From contig NZ_NFLH01000020.1 of NCBI RefSeq assembly GCF_002160815.1, forward strand, positions 1-45,294: DNA of 45,294 nt, written 5' to 3'. Positions within the stretch are counted from its first letter, which is position 1. The number at the start of each line of letters is the position of its first letter. This DNA is from Massilimicrobiota sp. An134. Its GTDB lineage: Bacteria; Bacillota_I; Bacilli_A; Erysipelotrichales; Coprobacillaceae. The notes beneath the pieces were generated by a model. The model did no database searches. It was given only the letters and a program-made list of their open reading frames with translations, and was not told the origin of the DNA. Made by a program: the position numbers and the translations under genes. This document shows, piece by piece, positions 17,968 to 26,068 of the stretch.

Positions 17968-18892
17968 CTTCTCCACCTCGTTTTAAAATAAATGTTAATA
18001 TCAAGTTAATTGCTAAAATAAAGATAAATAATACCAAACCAATTGTAAACAATACTTCACGATGTGTTCCTGAAGCATATCCCATTTCAGAAACGATACC
18101 AGTTGTTAAGAAACGAACTGAATTGAATGGTAATGGGAAATTGACTGAGTTCCCTGCCACAAGCAAGATAGCCATAGCTTCACCAATCGCACGACCAACT
18201 CCTAAAACAATCGCTGACATAATCCCATTTTTAGCAGCTGGTAAAACAACTTTAAAAATTGTCTGCATTTGACTTGCACCTAGCGCCAAAGAACTTTTAC
18301 GATAATCATCTGGTACTGATTTTAATGATGTTTCCGTAATATTAATTAAAGTTGGTAAAATCATAATGGCCAAAACCAAAATAGCTGAAATCAAATTGGC
18401 TCCACCTGTAAATTGATGTGTTTTTGATCCAGCAAAAATAGCCAGCTCCAATTGATACATTAATGGATTGATAATTAATATTCCTAAAAGTCCATAGACG
18501 ACTGATGGAATCCCTGCTAACAATTCAACTGCTGATTTTACAATATTTCTCACTTTTGGATTAGCAATTTCAGCTAAGTTGACAGCTGTTAAAATCCCAA
18601 TAGGAACTCCTATCAAAATCGCAAAGATTACCCCAACAATTGATGTTAAGATTATATTAAGAATTCCATAATGTGGATCAGCCGCAGTTGGTGCCCATAC
18701 ATTGCTGAATAAAATTTCAGTTAATCCAACTTTAAAAATAGCTGGCGTTCCTGAAACAAACATATACGCTGTAATCCCAACAACAGCTACAATAGAAACA
18801 ACAGCACAACAAGTAAAAATAATAGACGCTATTTTTTCTACCATTGATTTTGTTTTTCTATTTGCAATAATAGATATCATCTTCTTTTCCAT
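17957..18892 (-). CDS. pstC: phosphate ABC transporter permease PstC
   Basis: This 311-residue permease partner of PstA has six helices and the EAA motif (DDYRKSSLALGASQMQTIFKVVLPAAKNGI). An N-terminal cytoplasmic stretch precedes helix 1. AAGGGG lies upstream of the ATG. It is the first gene of the pstCAB-phoU-phoBR run and is preceded by its own Pho-box promoter. pstS upstream is separated by a terminator. Confidence 0.95.
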   Translation of the reverse strand: MEKKMISIIANRKTKSMVEKIASIIFTCCAVVSIVAVVGITAYMFVSGTPAIFKVGLTEILFSNVWAPTAADPHYGILNIILTSIVGVIFAILIGVPIGILTAVNLAEIANPKVRNIVKSAVELLAGIPSVVYGLLGILIINPLMYQLELAIFAGSKTHQFTGGANLISAILVLAIMILPTLINITETSLKSVPDDYRKSSLALGASQMQTIFKVVLPAAKNGIMSAIVLGVGRAIGEAMAILLVAGNSVNFPLPFNSVRFLTTGIVSEMGYASGTHREVLFTIGLVLFIFILAINLILTFILKRGGEDGK

Positions 18893-18938
18893 ATTTAACC
18901 CCTTCTTTTATATATAGCTCCACAAATCAATGCTAGTT

Positions 18939-19000
18939 TATATCTTTTCATGTAAAAGAAATAGCAATATTTTGTATAAAAAATGTTAAGATTATGTAAA
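18939..19000 (-). promoter_or_regulatory. Pho box (five 11-bp repeats) and promoter of pstC-phoR operon
   Basis: Read on the minus strand, hexamers TTTACA, TTAACA, TATACA, TTGCTA and TTTACA begin every 11 bases (plus-strand positions 18995, 18984, 18973, 18962, 18951). A GATATA -10-like box follows at 18944-18939. TTGCTA would serve as -35 with a 17-base spacer. The first three hexamers and the distance to the -10 are identical at pstS. This is the known layout of PhoP-binding sites in Firmicutes. Confidence 0.85.
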
Positions 19001-19106
19001 ATATTTAAATTTCTATGTATTTAATCCATGATTTTTGATGTTTTTTTACATTTGTTTCTTTACTTTTTCTTTACAAACAGTATAACTTTAAAATTTATTT
19101 TTATAC

Positions 19107-19136
19107 AAAAAAAGAGGCATAACCCTATGCCCCTTA
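19107..19136 (-). terminator. intrinsic terminator after pstS
   Basis: Stem GGGGCATA/TATGCCTC (one G-T pair) with a GGGT loop, then seven T on the minus strand. It separates the abundant binding protein transcript from pstC. Confidence 0.85.
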
Positions 19137-19141
19137 AAAGA

Positions 19142-19987
19142 CTATTTTGCTGAAACTAAACCAACAGATGAGATAACTTCTTGTCCTGCATCACTATTAA
19201 TGAATTCAAATACAGCTTGAACTTGTGCTGATTGTTCACTGATTTCACCTTTAGTTGCCATAACGAATGGTCTTTGTAAAGTATATGAACCATCTTTTAC
19301 TGTTTCTTCACTTGGTGCAACACCATCTAATTGTAATGCTTTAACTTTATCATTTAATGCATCTAATGAAATATATCCAATTGCTCCTGGTGTAGATTGT
19401 ACAGCTGCAGCAACTGCTCCAGTTTCATTTAATGTTTGAGCTAATTGACATTGATCAGCGATATCTAAGATTTCTTCAAATGCATCTCTTGTTCCTGAAC
19501 CACTTTCACGTCCAATAACAACGATATTTTGGTCAGCTCCACCAACTTCGCTCCAGTTAGTAATTTTTCCAGTGTAAATATCTTTTAATTGTTGAGTTGT
19601 TAAATTTGTAGCTGTGTTCGCTGTATCAGTAACAACTGCGATACCATCTAAAGCAACAATGTTTTCTACTAAACCACCTGCTTTTTCTTCATCAGTTAAA
19701 GCTCTTGATACATCTCCAATATCAGCAGTTCCATTTGTTACTGCTTCAACCCCAGCACTTGAACCTGTAAATTGTGGTTCTAATTGTAAATTTGGATAAG
19801 TTTCTACAATACCTTCTTTTAATCCATTAACAAGTTTTTCCATTGATGTTGAACCATTTAAAGCAACAGTTCCACTCACATCTCCACTTCCTGAAGCAGC
19901 CGCATCGCTACCTCCATCATTATTTCCGCATCCTACCAAGCTAAAGCTTAATACACATGCTAATAATAAAGCTCCGAATTTTTTCAT
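19142..19987 (-). CDS. pstS: phosphate-binding lipoprotein PstS
   Basis: This 281-residue phosphate receptor is anchored by a lipid. The signal peptide ends in the lipobox LVGC (Cys20), followed by a flexible Gly/Ser/Ala-rich linker. The mature part has the phosphate-contacting loops: LNGSTSMEKLV, FTGSSAGVEAV, IGRESGSGTRDAF and GAIGYISLD. GGAAGG precedes the ATG. A Pho box lies 90 to 117 bases upstream, so expression should rise on phosphate starvation. Confidence 0.96.
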   Translation of the reverse strand: MKKFGALLLACVLSFSLVGCGNNDGGSDAAASGSGDVSGTVALNGSTSMEKLVNGLKEGIVETYPNLQLEPQFTGSSAGVEAVTNGTADIGDVSRALTDEEKAGGLVENIVALDGIAVVTDTANTATNLTTQQLKDIYTGKITNWSEVGGADQNIVVIGRESGSGTRDAFEEILDIADQCQLAQTLNETGAVAAAVQSTPGAIGYISLDALNDKVKALQLDGVAPSEETVKDGSYTLQRPFVMATKGEISEQSAQVQAVFEFINSDAGQEVISSVGLVSAK

Positions 19988-20042
19988 ATTTTAACCCTTC
20001 CTTTTTATCATTTATCATTCGTCTTTATTGACAAACATAGTG

Positions 20043-20104
20043 TATATCTTTTTAAATGGTGGAAAAATCATATTTTTGTATAAAATTTGTTAAGATTATG
20101 TAAA
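20043..20104 (-). promoter_or_regulatory. Pho box (three 11-bp repeats) and promoter of pstS
   Basis: On the minus strand TTTACA, TTAACA and TATACA recur every 11 bases (plus positions 20099, 20088, 20077). Exactly 28 bases after the last comes GATATA (20048-20043), the same spacing as at pstC. The box begins only 10 bases past the stop codon of the flavoprotein gene upstream. Confidence 0.85.
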
Positions 20105-20113
20105 AGCACATGA

Positions 20114-21766
20114 TTATTGGAAGCAATAATCCAAATAAAATCCTAAGCCTCCGCTTAACACATAAACTTTCTGATATCCTCTTTGCATCAGAATTCTAGC
20201 ACAATTATAAGCTCTGACTCCAACTGCACAATATATCACAACGGTCTGTTTTGGATCTATTTCCTGATAACGATGAATCAATTCACCGTATGGAATATGA
20301 TAAGATCCTTCAATATATCCAGCTTTTCTTTCATCGTTTTCTCTGACATCCAATGTGATGACATGATCTTTGATTTGTTGATATTCATCAGGCAGCATCA
20401 ACTGTATATAACCATTTTGCATATTCTCAGCGACATATCCTACCATATTGATTGCATCCTTAGCCGAAGCAAACGGTGGAGCATAAGCGATATGAAGATC
20501 TTTTAAATCCGTTACTTTCCCATGATAATGAATAGCTGTGGAAATCACATCAATACGTTTATCAACACCTTCATAACCTATAACCTGTGCTCCTAATATG
20601 TTCTGTTCAAGGTCATAGATCACCTTTATTGTCAGTGGCTTGGCTCCAGGATAGTATCCCGCATGGGATTTTTGTTGGATAATAACCACTTCATAATCTT
20701 GATGTCTATGTAAATCTTGAGCCTGTAATTGTTTTTCATTGAAGCCGGTGCTTGCTGCGGCCATCTCAAAAACTTTAATAATACTACTTCCTAATGATCC
20801 TAGATATTTTTGAGGATGCCCTGCCAGATTATCTGCCAGAATTCGACCTTCTTTGTTAGCCGGACCTGCTAAAGGTATCATTGTTTTTTGATGATGAATA
20901 TAATGTTCAACTTCAATCACATCTCCAACTGCATAGATATCTGGAATATTTGTTTTTAAATATTCATCTACAACAATACCACCTCTTGCATTACAGTCAA
21001 TTCCAGCTTTTTTAGCTATTTCACTTTGTGGCTTTACACCGACTGAAAGAATGACCAAATCATAACTTTTTGTAAAAGAGTTCGTTTTGACTTGTATTTT
21101 GGATTGATGATCTTCAAAAGCTAATAATTCTGTATTCAAATATAAATGAATACCTTTTCGATTTAAATATTTATGTATGGGCTGAACCATCTCAAAATCT
21201 AAATTATTTAAGATTTGTGGTCCTTTTTCTATAACATCAACATCTACATTCAATTCTTTTAAATTTTCAGCTGTTTCAATCCCTACAAAGCCTCCACCAA
21301 TAATACATGCTGTGTGAATATTTTCCAGTTCCACTTTTTGGCGTATTTTTTCAAAATCATCAATTGTCCATAATTGTTGAATATCAGGATGATCAATTCC
21401 AGGAATCGGCAATTGAATAGGCGATGATCCTGTCGCAATAACCAGCTGATCATAATTTTCTTCATAAGTTTCTCCTGTCATATGATTATAAACGGAGATA
21501 CTCTTGTTTTCAGGATGAATCGCTGTGACTTCACTCGCCACTCTGACATCAATCTGAAAACGATCATAAAATAACTGTGGTGTCATCAACAGTAAATCAT
21601 CTTTACCTTGAATTTCACCAGACACATAATAAGGCAATCCACAATTGGCATAAGATACATAATTTCCCTTTTCAAAAACAATCATTTCTACATCTTTATT
21701 TAATCTTCTCAGTCTGGCAGCTGTTGTGGCTCCAGCAGCTACACCTCCAATAATTAAAACTTTCAT
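20114..21766 (-). CDS. cdr: CoA-disulfide reductase fused to a rhodanese domain
   Basis: This 550-residue flavoprotein belongs to the single-Cys pyridine nucleotide-disulfide reductase family. It has an FAD motif at the N-terminus (LIIGGVAAGATTAARLRR), the redox Cys42 in SYANCGLPYY, an NAD(P)H motif (CIIGGGFVGIETAE), a second FAD segment (IYAVGDV), and a C-terminal rhodanese domain from about residue 455 with active Cys513 (YCAVGVRAYN). Known relatives reduce CoA disulfide, CoA persulfide or polysulfide. The ATG at 21766 has AAGG 8 bases upstream; a GTG three codons earlier is inside the ribosome site. It points to thiol or sulfane-sulfur redox balance. An NADH oxidase role is the alternative. 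Confidence 0.88.
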   Translation of the reverse strand: MKVLIIGGVAAGATTAARLRRLNKDVEMIVFEKGNYVSYANCGLPYYVSGEIQGKDDLLLMTPQLFYDRFQIDVRVASEVTAIHPENKSISVYNHMTGETYEENYDQLVIATGSSPIQLPIPGIDHPDIQQLWTIDDFEKIRQKVELENIHTACIIGGGFVGIETAENLKELNVDVDVIEKGPQILNNLDFEMVQPIHKYLNRKGIHLYLNTELLAFEDHQSKIQVKTNSFTKSYDLVILSVGVKPQSEIAKKAGIDCNARGGIVVDEYLKTNIPDIYAVGDVIEVEHYIHHQKTMIPLAGPANKEGRILADNLAGHPQKYLGSLGSSIIKVFEMAAASTGFNEKQLQAQDLHRHQDYEVVIIQQKSHAGYYPGAKPLTIKVIYDLEQNILGAQVIGYEGVDKRIDVISTAIHYHGKVTDLKDLHIAYAPPFASAKDAINMVGYVAENMQNGYIQLMLPDEYQQIKDHVITLDVRENDERKAGYIEGSYHIPYGELIHRYQEIDPKQTVVIYCAVGVRAYNCARILMQRGYQKVYVLSGGLGFYLDYCFQ

Positions 21767-21787
21767 TATCTTCACCTTCCTATTTTT

Positions 21788-21816
21788 ATTGTAAAGAACT
21801 TTTGATATAAAGTAAA
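21788..21816 (-). promoter_or_regulatory. probable promoter of the CoA-disulfide reductase gene
   Basis: TTTACT (21816-21811) and TACAAT (21793-21788) are 17 bases apart on the minus strand, just upstream of the ribosome site. Confidence 0.5.
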
Positions 21817-21828
21817 ATAACGTGCATT

Positions 21829-21863
21829 AAAAAAGGCATTTTATGAGTTTTTCATAAAATACC
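21829..21863 (-). terminator. intrinsic terminator of the glycyl radical enzyme-aldolase operon
   Basis: A 12-bp stem with one mismatch (21835-21846 with 21852-21863), a 5-base loop, then TTTTTT on the minus strand. Confidence 0.85.
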
Positions 21864-21871
21864 TGACGACT

Positions 21872-22552
21872 CTATAAATCACATATTCCTTTGCCTTCTC
21901 CGTACATGCTATACCAGTCGGCATTGAAATCATCTACTGCTTTTTCTATGCTTGGATTCTTGAAAATCTGTTTCAAGATCTCTACTGGTGCTGTAATGGA
22001 CTGCGCTCCATAATTGAAGGCTTCTCTAATCTGTTGCACTCCCTTGAATGATGCTGCGACTATCTTTGTATCATATCCATCCATGACAATACGATTTGAT
22101 AATTCATTGATGAGCTCCATTGGATTTGCTCCTAGATTCCCAATTCTATTGACATATGGTGCAATATAGTCTGCCCCTGCTGCCAGTGCCATATAAGCCT
22201 GCATCAAATCATAGACAGCTGTCGCTGTGACATGAATGTTTTCTTCCTTCAACATCTTAATCGCTTTGATTCCTTCATAAGATACGGGTACTTTGATATA
22301 GACCTGTCTGTCTATTTCTTCAAGGATTCTATGTGCTTCCTTGACCATGCTTTGACAATCCTTAGAAATCACCTGAATATGAAGACTTCTATCCTTTCCA
22401 ATAATATCTCTGATTGCTCGCATATGTGCAAAGAAATCCTCTGGGCTTGTCTTCTTGACAATAGAAGGATTGCTTGTGACACCTACGATAGGCATATAAG
22501 AAACGGCTTCCTTAATTTCTTCTAAATCAACTGTATCAATAATAAATTCCAT
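21872..22552 (-). CDS. fsa: fructose-6-phosphate aldolase / transaldolase-like protein (FSA/TalC type)
   Basis: This 226-residue single-domain TIM barrel is the length of FsaA/TalC-type enzymes. The Schiff-base Lys87 lies in VYIKVPV. Other family signatures are the N-terminal FIIDTVDLEEIKEA, GVTSNPSIV, TATAVYDLMQAYMA, YIAPYVNRIGN and IVAASFKGVQQI. Members cleave or form fructose-6-phosphate-like ketoses to glyceraldehyde-3-phosphate plus dihydroxyacetone or hydroxyacetone. The ATG at 22552 has AGGGAG upstream and sits 10 bases after the glycyl radical enzyme stop, so the two are one operon. I infer that it cleaves the product made by that enzyme. Confidence 0.9.
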   Translation of the reverse strand: MEFIIDTVDLEEIKEAVSYMPIVGVTSNPSIVKKTSPEDFFAHMRAIRDIIGKDRSLHIQVISKDCQSMVKEAHRILEEIDRQVYIKVPVSYEGIKAIKMLKEENIHVTATAVYDLMQAYMALAAGADYIAPYVNRIGNLGANPMELINELSNRIVMDGYDTKIVAASFKGVQQIREAFNYGAQSITAPVEILKQIFKNPSIEKAVDDFNADWYSMYGEGKGICDL

Positions 22553-22562
22553 AATCTTCTCC

Positions 22563-24974
22563 CTATAAACTTTGTTCTGTTCTTCCAATAATATCATCTT
22601 GTGTTGCTTTTGATAACACATTAAAGAAAGCTGAATATCCTGCCACTCGCACAATTAAATCCTTATGCTTTTCTGGATGTTTTTGAGCATCAATTAAAGT
22701 TTCTTTAGACACAACATTATATTGGACATGATATCCTTCTAATCTATTAAAGAATGTCTTCATCAACATTTCCAGTTTCTGTTTATTTTCTTCTGTTGAT
22801 AACATCTGTGGTGTTACTTTCTGATTCAATAAAACACCACCCGTAATTTCATGAGTTGGTAATTTGGACACAGATTTAAAGACCGCTGTTGGACCACTTT
22901 TATCACAACTATGTGCTGGTGAACATCCTTCTGCCAATGGTGTATGAGCATGTCTACCATCTGGTGTTGCCATCGTTCCAAATCCCTGCCCTACATTAGC
23001 GGAAATAGAGGATGTTCCAGCATAACGAATACCTCCAATTGGCCCTCTGCCATAACGCGTATTTGGATACTTTTTCATTTCATCAATATAAGATGCATAG
23101 GCATCAACGACCAACTGATCCACTTCATCATTATCATTACCATATTTAGGCGCTTCTTCAATCAACATTCTTTGAATTCTTTGACTTTCTTCACTTTGAA
23201 AATCATCAACTAAAGCATCCCATAATTGTTGTTGAGTGATTTTCTTTTCATCAAAGACAAGTTTCTTAATTGCTGCCAGACTATCAGCCATATTCGCAAT
23301 ACCTACCTGCAATCCTGAAATGAAATCATAGACAGCTCCACCTTCTTTAATTGTCTTTCCACGACCAATACAATCTTCAGTAAGGGCTGAACATAAAACA
23401 TCAGGAACATCTTTTTCAGAAGCTAAATCAATTGCATTTTCAACAATCACACTCATACGTGTTAATTCTCTGACTACCTGATCCCATACTTGCATCAATT
23501 CTTCATAAGATTTCATTTCTGTAAAATAACCACATTCTTTTACAAAACGTTTTCCAGAAGTCATATCCACCCCATTATTCATCGCAATCAATAAAATTCT
23601 TGGGAAATTCATATAACTCATACCTGTACAACGATAACCCCATTTTCCTGGCACTGCTGTTTCCACGCAACCAATTGCAGAATAGTTATAAGCATCTTCT
23701 TCTTTGACACCTTTTTCAATAAATGAAGGAATAATCACTTCATCATTATTAAAGGCTGGCATACCAGTTCCTAATTTCATCACTTCAATAGCTTCATCAA
23801 AAAATTCCTGATTGATATGAGCATGGTATCTCACCGTTAAGTTTGGCTGAGGCAATCTTGTTTGTGCCACTGACTTCAAAACTAAGAAAGATAATTGATT
23901 CACGGCATCTTTTTGATCTGTTGTCTGTCCTCCAATTGTCACATTTTGATACATTGGGCTTCCAGCACTTGAAAATGTATGAGCCTGACTACGGACTTTA
24001 TTGATTGTGAGAGTCTTAATCCATAAATTTGTTAGTAATTCAACTGCTTCATCTTCTGTGATAATATTGTTATCTAAATCATGTTTTAAATAAGGATACA
24101 TATATTGATCAAAGCGACCATATGATAATGAATGTCCATTAGATTCAATCTGTAAAATCAATTGAATAAACCATACTGATTGAATCGCTTCATGAAATGT
24201 TTGAGCTGGCTGATAAGGCACTTTGTCACAAATACGACTGATTTCCAATAATTCTTCTTTTCTTTTTCCTGTTTCTTTTTCAGCTTTTTCTTTTGCTAGA
24301 ACACTAAAACGCTTTGCAAATGTTTTGACTGCTTCAATAACAATCAATACTGCATTATAAAATTGATATTTATTAAGATTTTCAGGAACACATAAATCCA
24401 AATGATTTTTGATATCTAAAACTCTGTCTTCATAACCCTTTAAACCGATTTCTAAGACTTTTTGATATTCAACAGCCAAATGAGCATCTCCTGAATTCAG
24501 TTTCCCTTCCATACCAAAAAATCCTGTTTCCATAAAAACACTGACTTCTTCAGGAAGTAAAGCTTCACCTTTAGCTCTTAGATTATTATTTTCCCAAAAT
24601 GGCGCAATAGAGCGTAAAGCTTCTTTTGTTTCTTCTGTAATATAAAAGACATCTCCATCACGTTTTTCAAACGTATCTAATTCATCCATAACAAACTTCA
24701 TTGTATACTCAGGAAAGATCGGTGCATCTTTATTTGATGAAGCCTGATTTCCTACAATTAAAGTTTCATCTTCAATATAAATAGACATTTTTTCCAATAT
24801 TTTTTTTAACATATAGGCACGTTTCATGACAGGTGTCTGATTCTTATATTTCTCATAAGCTTCTGTCACAAGCAATGCACGCTGAGCATCAATATAAGGT
24901 TTCTTATCCAATACAGCTTCTCTAAAATGATTCATACGTGGTGTTAAATCACCAAAATGTTCAACATTCTTCAT
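22563..24974 (-). CDS. glycyl radical enzyme, PFL-like (YbiW/PflD-type, C-O lyase candidate)
   Basis: This 803-residue anaerobic radical enzyme has the radical-bearing glycine in RVAGYSA (Gly779, 25 residues from the C-terminus) and the thiyl Cys436 in IGCVETAVPG. The single Cys followed by VE is the dehydratase/lyase pattern. True pyruvate formate-lyase has two adjacent Cys, so it is probably not PFL. Linkage to an FSA aldolase and a class with two extra ferredoxin clusters in its activase matches E. coli ybiW-ybiY-fsaA and pflD-pflC-fsaB. Those have been reported to open 1,5-anhydroglucitol- and 1,5-anhydromannitol-6-phosphate to 1-deoxyfructose-6-phosphate. The substrate here is inferred. 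The start at 24974 is fixed by AGGAG 7 bases upstream. Confidence 0.88.
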   Translation of the reverse strand: MKNVEHFGDLTPRMNHFREAVLDKKPYIDAQRALLVTEAYEKYKNQTPVMKRAYMLKKILEKMSIYIEDETLIVGNQASSNKDAPIFPEYTMKFVMDELDTFEKRDGDVFYITEETKEALRSIAPFWENNNLRAKGEALLPEEVSVFMETGFFGMEGKLNSGDAHLAVEYQKVLEIGLKGYEDRVLDIKNHLDLCVPENLNKYQFYNAVLIVIEAVKTFAKRFSVLAKEKAEKETGKRKEELLEISRICDKVPYQPAQTFHEAIQSVWFIQLILQIESNGHSLSYGRFDQYMYPYLKHDLDNNIITEDEAVELLTNLWIKTLTINKVRSQAHTFSSAGSPMYQNVTIGGQTTDQKDAVNQLSFLVLKSVAQTRLPQPNLTVRYHAHINQEFFDEAIEVMKLGTGMPAFNNDEVIIPSFIEKGVKEEDAYNYSAIGCVETAVPGKWGYRCTGMSYMNFPRILLIAMNNGVDMTSGKRFVKECGYFTEMKSYEELMQVWDQVVRELTRMSVIVENAIDLASEKDVPDVLCSALTEDCIGRGKTIKEGGAVYDFISGLQVGIANMADSLAAIKKLVFDEKKITQQQLWDALVDDFQSEESQRIQRMLIEEAPKYGNDNDEVDQLVVDAYASYIDEMKKYPNTRYGRGPIGGIRYAGTSSISANVGQGFGTMATPDGRHAHTPLAEGCSPAHSCDKSGPTAVFKSVSKLPTHEITGGVLLNQKVTPQMLSTEENKQKLEMLMKTFFNRLEGYHVQYNVVSKETLIDAQKHPEKHKDLIVRVAGYSAFFNVLSKATQDDIIGRTEQSL

Positions 24975-24991
24975 TTTTCTTCTCCTTTTTA

Positions 24992-25138
24992 TTTCATTTG
25001 AAAGTTTTATGTGTTTCATTTTCAAATATATCTTAACATATATCTAATTAAAGTCAATATTTATTTGAATAAAAACATATTATATTTCATTTGTAACTTA
25101 TTTATTTACTATTTAAAACATTTGTGATAACATATAAT
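24992..25138. promoter_or_regulatory. divergent promoter region with candidate DeoR-type sites
   Basis: Leftward, TTGACT (25057-25052) and TAAGAT (25035-25030), 16 bases apart, should drive the glycyl radical enzyme. Rightward, TATAAT at 25133-25138 lacks a good -35. Repeated motifs are TTTCATTTGAAAG (24992-25004, 5-bp dyad arms), TTTCATTTTCAAAT (25014-25027) and TTTCATTTG (25085-25093). The piece TTTGAAAGTT recurs upstream of the deoR-type gene (26858-26867), suggesting common control. Confidence 0.55.
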
Positions 25139-25154
25139 CAAAAGGAGAATGACT

Positions 25155-26051
25155 ATGACAAAAGGTATCATTTTTAATATTCAAAAATTTAGTATTCATG
25201 ATGGCCCTGGTATCCGTACAACAGTCTTTTTAAAAGGTTGTCCATTAAGATGTGAGTGGTGTTCTAATCCGGAATCACAAAATGAAAATATACAGATTCT
25301 ATGTCATCACGACACATGTTTACATTGTTGCCATTGTGTAAAAACTTGTCCTCAACAAGCAATCTCATTTCAGGATGGATATATCCATGTTCATTTTGAT
25401 CAATGTATTGGTTGTTTACAATGTGTTCAGCAATGTCCTTCACATTCTTTATCATGTGAAGGAGAGTATCAGGACATTGATGAAATTGTTCGTATCTGCA
25501 AACAGGATCTTCCTTTTTATGAAGAATCTCAAGGTGGCGTGACGATTTCTGGTGGTGAAGGTATGGGACAACCCCAATTCGTTGAAGCACTCATTCAGGC
25601 ATTAAAAAAAGAACATATCCATACTGCAATTGAAACGACAGGATATGTTCCAGAAGAAACATTTCAACATTTAGCCCCACAGTTTGACCTTTTATTATTC
25701 GATGTCAAGCACTACGACAGTCAACAACATTTCTTAAAAACTGGCGTTCATAATGAACTGATTATAAAAAACTTAACCTGGGCTTTTCAACAGGGTATAG
25801 ATATATTACCACGTATCCCTGTCATTCCTGATTTCAATTATTCTTTAGAAGATGCAAGAGGACTTGCTGGAATGTTACATAAGATTGGATTAAAACGTGT
25901 GCAACTCTTGCCTTTCCATCAATTTGGTGAAAAAAAATATGACATGTTGAATAAAGAATATACCTATAAAAATCAAAAAGCCCTCCATAATGAGGACTTA
26001 AAAGATTATCAGCAAATTTTTATTGATGAAGGTTTAGATTGTTTTATTTAG
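25155..26051 (+). CDS. glycyl radical enzyme activating enzyme (radical SAM, with two ferredoxin-like clusters)
   Basis: This 298-residue activase abstracts a hydrogen from the glycine of its partner using S-adenosylmethionine. The radical-SAM cluster motif CxxxCxxC is at Cys29-Cys33-Cys36 (CPLRCEWC). An insert of two [4Fe-4S] ferredoxin motifs follows (CLHCCHCVKTCP, CIGCLQCVQQCP), then the SAM-binding TISGGEG. The insert distinguishes YbiY/PflC- and dehydratase-type activases from PflA. AGGAG lies 7 bases before the ATG at 25155, which I prefer to the ATG two codons upstream. It is transcribed away from its partner, from the shared intergenic region. Confidence 0.92.
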   Translation: MTKGIIFNIQKFSIHDGPGIRTTVFLKGCPLRCEWCSNPESQNENIQILCHHDTCLHCCHCVKTCPQQAISFQDGYIHVHFDQCIGCLQCVQQCPSHSLSCEGEYQDIDEIVRICKQDLPFYEESQGGVTISGGEGMGQPQFVEALIQALKKEHIHTAIETTGYVPEETFQHLAPQFDLLLFDVKHYDSQQHFLKTGVHNELIIKNLTWAFQQGIDILPRIPVIPDFNYSLEDARGLAGMLHKIGLKRVQLLPFHQFGEKKYDMLNKEYTYKNQKALHNEDLKDYQQIFIDEGLDCFI

Positions 26052-26067
26052 GAGCATTGCTCCTTTT
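26049..26067 (+). terminator. intrinsic terminator of the activase gene
   Basis: Stem AGGAGC/GCTCCT with a 3-base ATT loop followed by TTTATTATA on the plus strand, starting at the activase stop codon. The DeoR-type gene converges on it. Confidence 0.75.
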
Positions 26068-26068
26068 A

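Noticed and set aside
22552-22654. Longer N-terminus for the FSA-type aldolase
   Set aside because: The extra 34 codons lie within the end of the glycyl radical enzyme gene, whereas the ATG at 22552 has a good ribosome site and gives the family's usual length.
22563-24974. Calling the radical enzyme pyruvate formate-lyase
   Set aside because: PFL has two adjacent catalytic Cys; here there is one in GCVE, and the activase has the two-cluster insert absent from PflA.
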